From Takakia lepidozioides (Eukaryota; Streptophyta; Takakiopsida; Takakiales; Takakiaceae): a stretch of 64,000 nucleotides of DNA. A program made the translations under genes and the position numbers. Positions 55,590 to 64,000 of this stretch are shown piece after piece (position 1 is the stretch's first letter; each line of letters begins with the position of its first letter). The stretch covers positions 48,467,053-48,531,052 of the forward strand of contig CM060732.1 of assembly GCA_030704615.1 (NCBI GenBank), read 5' to 3'. The notes below the pieces were generated by a model. The model had not been told where the DNA came from. It was given only the letters and a program-made list of their open reading frames with translations, and did no database searches.

Positions 55590-57048
55590 CTCCGCTGTAG
55601 TCTGCTCCGATCTGTGTCCGTTTGCTCACCTCGGCGTAGTCGCAGAGCAGCAACGCCCACAAAAGCTATGACTGCCCACGTGTACTTAGTTGTTGGGCGG
55701 TATTCGCATTGCCTACTGTGTTCTTGCATCCTGCATCCATCCCAAAAAGTCGTTCACGTCATATTTGTACCTTCAGTCAATTCAACGTTCATAGGCATGG
55801 ATAGGCAGGATCCCCACATCCGCATCCGTGGGGAGAAGATGTGATCTGGCATGAACAGTATTCGGAAGATGAGGATGTGCTTGGAAGCAAAGTCTAAAAT
55901 AAGAGTTGCAATCTCTAATTGTAAAAGTTTTCCTTGCACAGTTGATGCCAGATTTAGAGAGATCCAGCGGGAAATGTGATGCTGATGAATACTAAAAGAT
56001 TCTCGAGCTGCCCATCTCGTGGGTATGACCTGCTCCTCGACTTGGTCTACTCGTCGGCGCTCTCATCCCATCTATTGGTGCCGAGGTGCAGATCGCCACT
56101 GAACTTAGTTTTGGGGTAATTCGTTTGGGCAGTGAGGGAGCTTGCCAGGATGTTGCTATTGGAGATTGTTTAGCCAACTCACCTTTTGTCTGGAGAAGCG
56201 CTTACATTTCTTAATTCCCTGCTCCACCCACCCCAATGACTCGCGGATTGTCTTGCAGCTGAATTTTGTTGGATTGGTCTCTCTTCTGCATTCAACCAGA
56301 TACCTTTCTTCACTATCGCCGCTCGTTGTTTATGTCTTGATTGTTGGTAAGTTGATGTCGCACTGATTCACAATCTCCTTCTACCCACTGATCCTTGCCC
56401 TCCCTTTTCCTTTCCCTTTACTCATCTTACATCCAACTTTATTTTGGTGTATGAATTTGTCATTCTAAAATCGGCATAAAGCTCACGACAGTTTAGTAGT
56501 TTCCAGGAGCATTAGTGAGTTGGAACGTCTATATAGAAACAGCAGGCGCTCTTCCATGTGGACAATATGCTTTTCATCCCTTCCAGGAAAGTCAGTGCAC
56601 AATTGGGCGTGAGCTGCCAAATAATGGCCAGGTACAGTGTGTGAGCAGCTCTCTAATTGAGTATGATGTAATTGCTAAGTGCAGCTGCTTTAGCTAGAAT
56701 CTTTTCTTGTAGCTCATTATGGGTATGATTTGTTTGGAGAAGTTTCTTCAGTGAGAATTGCTGCATTGGGCAAGCATTCTGTGGATGTTTATTTGTGTTG
56801 CTGTTGGGAGCCATTGTTTTGAGAAGCACGGGCACTGTTTCTTTTGCCACACTGATGATGGGCCTTATGGTTGGGGACGGACCTTCAATAACGTCTATGA
56901 AATTTGTGTTTGGACAACATAGACTTGATATGGCTTACATTTGCTTGGCCTTCCACATGGATACTTGGCATTTTGCACATGATAAATTGGCCATTGCGGC
57001 GACTTGGATGGCAGGTGCCACATAAGGTATTGGAGAACTTGACAAAGA
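55590..57048. promoter_or_regulatory. divergent intergenic region between nucleotidyltransferase and urease genes
   Basis: The two genes start 1459 bp apart in opposite directions, so this must hold both 5' untranslated regions and promoters (inference). No convincing TATA boxes or shared motifs were identified. Short open frames here show no family features. Confidence 0.5.
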
Positions 57049-60000
57049 ATGAAGCTTTCACCACGAGAAGTCGATAAGCTTGCGCTGCATGGCGCGGGTA
57101 TACTTGCCCAGAAGAGGCTGGCCCGTGGGCTTTGTCTCAACTACCCAGAATCAGTTGCCCTCATAGCCACACAGGCAGGTTAACATATCGTCTTACGGTT
57201 TTGGTTCTTAACTGTCCAGATTGCATTTTACTCGAGTCTTGTTTGCAGACAGATCCGTAAGCTTGTTTTTAGCAGTAAGCTTTTTCTAGGTACTTGAAGG
57301 AGCTTCCTCTTTGACACCACTTCGCAGGTATTGGAGTTCATAAGGGAAGGGAAGTCAGTCGCAGAGCTTATGGATCTTGGCAAGCAACTGCTAGGCAGGT
57401 ACATTTAGTCAATCTCTAATGAGTGAGTGTTGTTTCATAGGAGCTTTCCTTCGTAATGTTACACCCAGAAACGTACTGGGGGAAACATCGCATTTCTAAT
57501 ATTAGTTTTTGACCTTAGTTTGTAGGTTCTAGATCTGTCATGTCCAATTCCAATTTCTTGTTGAATCCTCCTCCTGCTGTAAAATGGACTGAAGATATTT
57601 TCCTTTTATTCCTTTTTCCATTGCAAGTTCCACTTGACTGAAGAGGGGTTATGGACGTCTCTTGTGATATAAGCTGCTCAGGTGAGAGTGGTTCTGAGGT
57701 ATCAGCTATGTGGGATGCAGGCGACAAGTGCTACCTGCTGTAGTTCATCTTCTGGACATGGTGCAGGTGGTGTCCTCAGTCCGAAGTACGATCCCATTGC
57801 AGAGGATGAAGTTAAAGAGTGGTGGTTGTGTTTTTCCGTCAGTATGTTTAAAAGTCGAAGGATATCTTCTGTATGAACTATTACTGGTTAATGCTTGGAG
57901 GTTGGTAGCATCATACAGGTGAAGCATATGTTATACATGTATGGGTTGTCATTCACAACGCACTACGATAGAATAATGATTTCAATTGATATTTTTATTT
58001 TCAAGACAAGCAACCTTGTGATGATAGAGTGATGGTACACCAATTGTAGGTGGAGGGGACATTCAAAGATGGGACAAAGCTTGTGACTGTACACAACCCT
58101 ATTGCCAGGGAGAATGGAGATTTGGCTTTGGCCCTGCATGGCTCCTTCCTGCCAGGTACACTTCTAGCTGTCTTGTTTCATGGGAACTCCAAAGCAGACC
58201 ATTTTCTCTTCCTTCCCAAAACAATTGCTGCCCTTTGCTCAATGCAGCAACATCTCAGGGGACATGTAATCCTGGTGGTTGCAGTACCACCCTTAGGGGC
58301 ATTCCCTTTATTGGTTGAAGAAAACGAGCCAGGGAGAGTGATTGTGGCTTCTGGGGAGATTATAATCAACGAAGGTCGGAGAGCTGTGGTGCTCAGTGTC
58401 AGCAACCAAGCAGATCGACCTATCCAGGTGTCCATATCACTGCTCAATGCGTATCACTTGTGGAACAATCGTTTAGAAAGTGATGTCTTTCCCATGTGCT
58501 CAAGGAACAACATCATCCTAGAAGAACCTAGTCATACCTTGGAAACAGTGCTGTAGGTCCTTATTTTGCAGATGTAGTGTGGAGCACTGCATGAAGAGTT
58601 TGGCTACCCACAGCCACATAGATCAACAGGAGGGAAAGAGGAAACCCACCTGTGTCTTCCTTCTAGGTGTTAAGTCCAATGCAGGGTGTGCTAAACTTTG
58701 TTTTTTCGCCCAATGCAGAGGTAAAATTGAGCAGTCTGCCATCTATTAACAGTACTATGGATGAGTGAAGGTCTTCCATAATAATATATGATGTAGAAGC
58801 CTCCCATTCTCAAGGCATCTATATTCTGATTCTAATGTATGAAGAGTATGGGGTATGTTCAAGGGTGGATCGGAGATGGATGTGCTTAAGTAAAGTGTGA
58901 CATTGCCATCTGATAATTGCAGGTGGGCAGTCACTATCACTTCATCGAGAGCAACCCTTACCTTGTGTTCGACCGGGAGAAAGCTTATGGCATGCGTCTC
59001 AATATTATTGCTGGTACAGCTGTGCGATTTGAGGTTTGGCCCCTTCCTTGTCTACTGTAATTGAGGTCTGGTACAACATACTAGACGGAAAGACAATTGT
59101 CACATAAAGAGCAAGGACTGATGCTTTCCCTCCTAGTTACGTTGAAGTTGTTATTGAGCAAGATGTGCCACATGTACAAATGAGGCTTAACTGGAGAAGA
59201 TAGCTAGTGAAGTGGATCACTAACGAAAAGATTATCTATCTATCTCCGGAGCCTTAGAGATGTTACACCTTGGGAAAAGAGAAAATGAGGTAGCAGTCCA
59301 TTGGGGTGGCTGTGATGGTCTCTGCTTGGGTGGGAGGCACAACATGACTTCTGTAGGGTTGGGTTATGTGATTGTAGCCAGGTGAGACCAAGACTGTTAC
59401 TCTCATTAGTATTGGAGGGAGGAAGGTCATCCGTGGAGGGAATGGTGTGGCCGAAGGTCCGGTGGATCCATCTCAGCTTCCACAAGTTTTAGGTGTTCTT
59501 GGCATCAACAAATTCGGCCATGCACCACAGCTCAATGCATTGTATGTCATATAGCTCTCATGTCTGCAGCAAATTGTCAATGTATCTGTGAGGCAGAAGT
59601 GGGATGGTTTGGATTGACAGACAAATTGGTTGCTTTGAAGTCAGCTTATTCTGAGAACTGAAGGGGCCATAGGGGCACTGCTGAGGGTGTCGTATGCCAT
59701 GGGATGGGGACAGCACGGGCATCAGTGGGGAGGATGAGAGGGTCACGTGCAAGGTTGGAAGGGAGCATTATGAACACCTGTTTGGACCTACCATGGGAGA
59801 CAGGGTGAAGCTTGGGGACACTGACTTGTATGCGCAAGTGGAGCACGATTATACAGTCTATGGTGATGAATGTAAGTTTGGTGGGGGTAAGGTTCTGCGG
59901 GATGGCATGGGTCAAGCAAGTGGGTATGCAGCCAAAGAGACTTTGGACACCGTTATCACTAATGCATTGGTGGTGGACTACACTGGCATCTACAAGGCTG

Positions 60001-63000
60001 ACATTGGGATCAAGGCTGGTCTGATTGCTGGACTTGGAAAAGCAGGCAATCCTGATGTCATGGATGGTGTTTCTTTGAATTTGATTGTTGGTGTAAGTGT
60101 TATTTCCCTCCAACTCTCAGGCATGCTGCACAGCTTGAGTTTCATCTTTATCTATGAATTTGTCAGGGGGAAAGATTTAGGTGGCACGAGCAATCCATTT
60201 AACAGTCTATGTATGTTAGTCCATAAGTTGAAGTTGAGTTTGTTTTTATCTTATGCTAGGTGAACACAGAAGTAATAGCAGCAGAAGGTTTGATCGTCAC
60301 GGCTGGAGGTGTGGATACTCATATCCACTTCATATGTCCTCAACTTGCTGCAGAGGCAATAGCAAGTGGTAACTCCTCTTTGTCCTTTCTAATTTCTTTC
60401 TCACCATTCTACTCTCTTGCAACCAGTGTGGTGTCTGTGGCCACAAGCTTTTGACAAACACACTCTCCTCCAGAAATGGGTTGTTCTACTTTATCCCATG
60501 TGCCCTTGGGGACCCTGTGGACCTTAGAATGTACCGTTCTTTCATTCTTTGTCTACACAGATGTGCACATGTGCTTTTCCTTCTGCTGTGTCCTTCAGTC
60601 TGAAAAGGATAGACCTTTTGAGAGGCTCAGGTTACAAGGCCACAGAGGAAGCCCTGAAACAATCTTCTTGTCAGCCATCTTTGATTGGTCACTAAGTTAT
60701 TCAAAGATCCTCCCGCTGAATTTGAGGTTCAAATCCAGCACTAGCTCGCCAGCTCTGCACCATGTGCACTCCCTGTTTTTCAAAAAGAGTATTCGTTCAG
60801 ACTTAAGGTTGAGGATAAGATCCACTGTTAATGCTCTCCAGTGGGTAATCTGTTGAGGAAGAGACCATGTACGTATATTCGGAAAAACTGCTTCTGTAGC
60901 CTCATAATAATGCCTAAACAGGGGATAAGTACTGGCCAATTGGTGCATTGGTTTTGGATAGCACTAACTGCATTTCCAGAGGAATCTCCACTACCGTTTG
61001 TGAATTATAGATACAGCAGAAACCCCTGTCCTGCTTCAATCTCATCAGTTCCCTCCTTGTCCCCTCTCTGTGCCCAAACAGGGCTTCGCACTTGGGGCCA
61101 TGTGGCTATGGGAAGTCAATATATTCTCTCCCTCACACACATTTGGAATCTGCTTCCAAGGCTGAGGTCTACATCCCCGCTCCTATGTTGACGAATCTAT
61201 TGCTGTAAAAAACCTACTACACAGATTAGTCCTGAATCCCAGTTGATGGTGGCAGGTACAACAACATTAGTAGGGGGAGGAACAGGGCCAGCAGCTGGCA
61301 CCTGTGCGACTACCTGCACTCCTGCTCCGGATCACATGCGGCTTATGCTGCGTGCAACTGACCAGCTACCCGTCAACATAGGTTTCACTGGCAAGGTAGT
61401 CCATTGAAACTGGAGGTGTTTTTTGCTTTGAAGAAGTGAGTGTGAAGTGTAATACCCTTGTACGCCGTTTGTGAGTGAGGCACCTTTTAGTAAAATCAAT
61501 TGTGCCTCCAGTCCCATCATTGGGGCATGCTGATTTCTTGTTTTGTGTCTGCAGGGGAACACATCCAATCCTGAAGGTCTGGAGGAAATCATAAGGGCAG
61601 GGGCCATTGGGTTGAAACTTCATGAAGACTGGGGCACTACACCTTCTGCCATCCGTAACTGCCTCAATGTCGCTGATGAGTTCGATGTGCAGGTTGCTGT
61701 CTCCCTTGGTTGGATCTTATATGTGTTCAGGAAAACTCCTTGTGCTTGTTTGTCTGCCTTATCGTTGTCAAATATTGCCGTGTTGGATTTTTCTGCTAGT
61801 TTCTCATGATGCGATAGTCTGCATACTACCGGGATTCCTCAGTTGTGTTTATTAGCCCTACCCCAACAGGGTACAAAATGCCTTTATTTGCTGAAGGTAA
61901 GTTTGACTTTAGGTGAAACATCTTATGCACCAAGCTTTTGTTGTATGAGAAGCTTGTATAGTAACTTGTACCTACACATGACCTGGTTGCTTGCAAGTGG
62001 CTACAAAATCCTGTCCCAGCCTTTGAATAACTGGTTGGCATCAGAAGGCAAACATGCAGATGCTGTATTTTGACTGGTATTTTCAATGGCTGCATTTGCA
62101 GGTGACAATTCATACAGATACACTGAATGAATCTGGATGTATGGAGCACTCCATTGCAGCTTTTGGAGGCCGTGCCATACACACATATCACAGGTCCCCA
62201 GCCACCCAAATGAGACTGATATCCAAGTTGGCTCATATGTAACAGACAAGCTATCTGATGTGATTAAGGCTCAATAATGTGTCTGCTGACTGGGTTACTG
62301 ACAAATTTCTTGCCAAAGCCTACCACTTCCTGATTCAGGTAGCACATGTGAAGCATATCCAAATAGAAATGATACAAGAAGTATTGGTCATGTTTAGTCC
62401 AATAACTTCTAGGCTGTGTGTGTTTAACTTGCTCCAGTGCATGTATAACTGTATCTTCCTAGAGTTTACAGATCTCCTTGAAAGTGCTCAGTTGCCCTAT
62501 GTCAGCTTATATTTTTTTCAAAATATTGTCAACCACAGTGAGGGCGCAGGAGGAGGCCATGCACCAGATATTCTCAGAGTGTGTGGCCTGTCGAATGTTC
62601 TACCATCTTCTACCAATCCTACGAGACCATACACCATCAATACAATTGATGAACATCTTGATATGTTGGTATGCAACATCCACTTACCTCTTACTTGGCA
62701 TGATTTCCAACAGCCGTTGCATTCAGACATTGGTGGACATTAGGATGCATACCAAAACTTTGGGAAAGCTGTCTTTATCATAGAATTGTGTTGAATTCAG
62801 GCAACCTGTTTTGCATGTTGCAAATTTGTCCAAGTACCTCAAATGGAGCTTCAGTGTGCAGTAACATGGGTTGGCCTAGATGGCCTGAGTTATTGCTGGA
62901 TGGCCACACCCTCAACTGAGCCTATAAGGGAATCCCCAAGAAACATAGTACAGTCACTGTGTAGAGCGGGACTTGCATCTCTTCCAACTATTTCATTTGA

Positions 63001-64000
63001 GCAGTTCATAGCATTAGGCTCAGCTCTGGTGAGCCCTCTGTAAACACGCGCTGCTGTTCTAGGTAGAAGCCCTTGTCAAAGAGGAAACTCAGAGGAAACA
63101 GCCACTAGCACAGCAGAGCACCTTGTGTTTGCACAATGGTCTTCACCGGCTTTGCGAGGTACATCAGAGAAGGAGAAGAAGGAAGTTAATGTCCACCACC
63201 GTCCAAGAGAGTGAGAATGATGTTAATTGAGTGGAGAGTGTGAAGAGGAGGTTCAAACAGAACCACATGGAAGATATGGAGGAGGAAGAATTAGAACCTC
63301 GTCCGTGTATATTTCCCATTACAAACTGCACTCACAGTAGCTTTTGGACATGGTGAATGCAAAAATTTGGATTGCATTCTTCGAATTTATCAAGGAAGAC
63401 ACAAAATAGACAATTTTCCCAAAGACATCAAGGGCAGTTTCCCTAGTCAAGATTCTGACAGGCCTATGCAGTATTCTGTAGATGTGGTGAAAGAAGCAGG
63501 CAGTCATGATTGAGGGAGTGAGACAGTCGAGTATGGTTCAAGTAAGAGTCGTTTGTGCAGATGGTGTGCCATCATCTGAACAAAAATATTGCAGAGGATG
63601 TGGCCTTTGCCGAATCTCGAATCCGGGGGGAAACAATAGCTGCAGAGGACATCCTACATGATATGGGAGCCATAAGCATGATGTCATCTGACTCTCAAGC
63701 CATGGGTCGAATTGGCGAGGTTATTCTAACATTCCCCACATCAAGTGGTGCTTATATGGAGATTATAAATTGATCAATAGCTGTTGTCACTTCTGCATAG
63801 ACGATGGTGTTTAGAGAACAGTGGAGAGACTACAAATTGGTGTCCAATGTGAGTAATGTGGGCTGTTGGGATTATTCAGAGAAACATAGATGATGGGGCC
63901 TGCAAGCTGACACTGCCTGGTGGAGGTGGGGTCAGGTCATAACACGCACCTGGCAGACAGCTCATAAAATGAAAGAGCAGAGAGGGCAGCTTTCAGAAGT
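57049..64000 (+). CDS. URE: urease (single-chain plant type), exons 1-15, 3' end beyond the window
   Basis: Urease hydrolyses urea to ammonia and carbamate in the cytosol; plants fuse the bacterial gamma, beta and alpha subunits. Exons: 57049-57174, 57328-57398, 57721-57766, 58050-58155, 58285-58427, 58923-59033, 59378-59541, ~59714-60092, 60260-60368, 61256-61395, 61555-61692, 62102-62193, 62539-62668, 63561-63719, 63936-edge; about 659 of the usual ~840 residues. Starts [20 protein letters not shown]; beta part [18 protein letters not shown]; alpha part [20 protein letters not shown]. Nickel ligands and active-site residues are present: HIHF, the carbamylated Lys in [26 protein letters not shown], the flap MVCHHL, and the Asp in SSDSQAMGR. 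All phases agree; intron 1 uses a GC donor. Exon 8 start could instead be 59726. It needs UreD/F/G chaperones and nickel (family knowledge). Confidence 0.96.

Overview
The window is nuclear DNA of a land plant. It has genes split by many short GT-AG (and some GC-AG) introns, Ty3/gypsy and Ty1/copia retrotransposons, tRNA-derived SINEs, and decayed PLS-type PPR genes whose wording (GYAQHGCGREAL, YEQMQQEG) is typical of seed-free plants. I lean to a fern; moss or lycophyte is not excluded. Nothing bacterial or organellar is visible.

Layout. 1-2957 (-): 3' part of an ERO1-like ER thiol oxidase gene with two internal deletions. 6759-8420 (-): intact single-exon LRR membrane protein with a Pro/Ala-rich ectodomain. 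9-12 kb: SINEs and a diverged direct repeat. 12.1-18.4 kb: decayed gene pieces (F-box/FBXO9-like, BED-finger ORF, FCP1-like phosphatase), an LTR fragment and an array of palindromes. 19-25 kb: a second SINE family and a serial repeat array around a PPR pseudogene. 25.9-33.1 kb: a Ty3/gypsy chromovirus split by a CACTA transposon and then partly inverted. 34.4-35.4 kb: PPR remnant. 35719-40532: complete-length Ty1/copia element (-) with near-identical LTRs but many stop codons. 42.3-48 kb (-): multi-exon gene with a kinase-like C-terminal region. 49420-55589 (-): complete 12-exon gene for a CinA-like/nucleotidyltransferase fusion (399 aa), with a LINE fragment in intron 5. 57049-64000 (+): first 15 exons of urease, running off the right edge.

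The right third is ordinary single-copy gene space with a divergent gene pair (nucleotidyltransferase and urease, 1.46 kb apart). The middle is transposon-rich. I reconstructed exon joins by hand: every internal junction in the nucleotidyltransferase and urease models keeps phase. The most notable observations are the inversion that split a gypsy/CACTA composite, the recently inserted copia copy that was apparently already defective, two new-looking SINE families with target duplications, the palindrome array, and the same AG|GCAG|GT tandem donor in two neighbouring genes. I found no self-contained new biochemical system.
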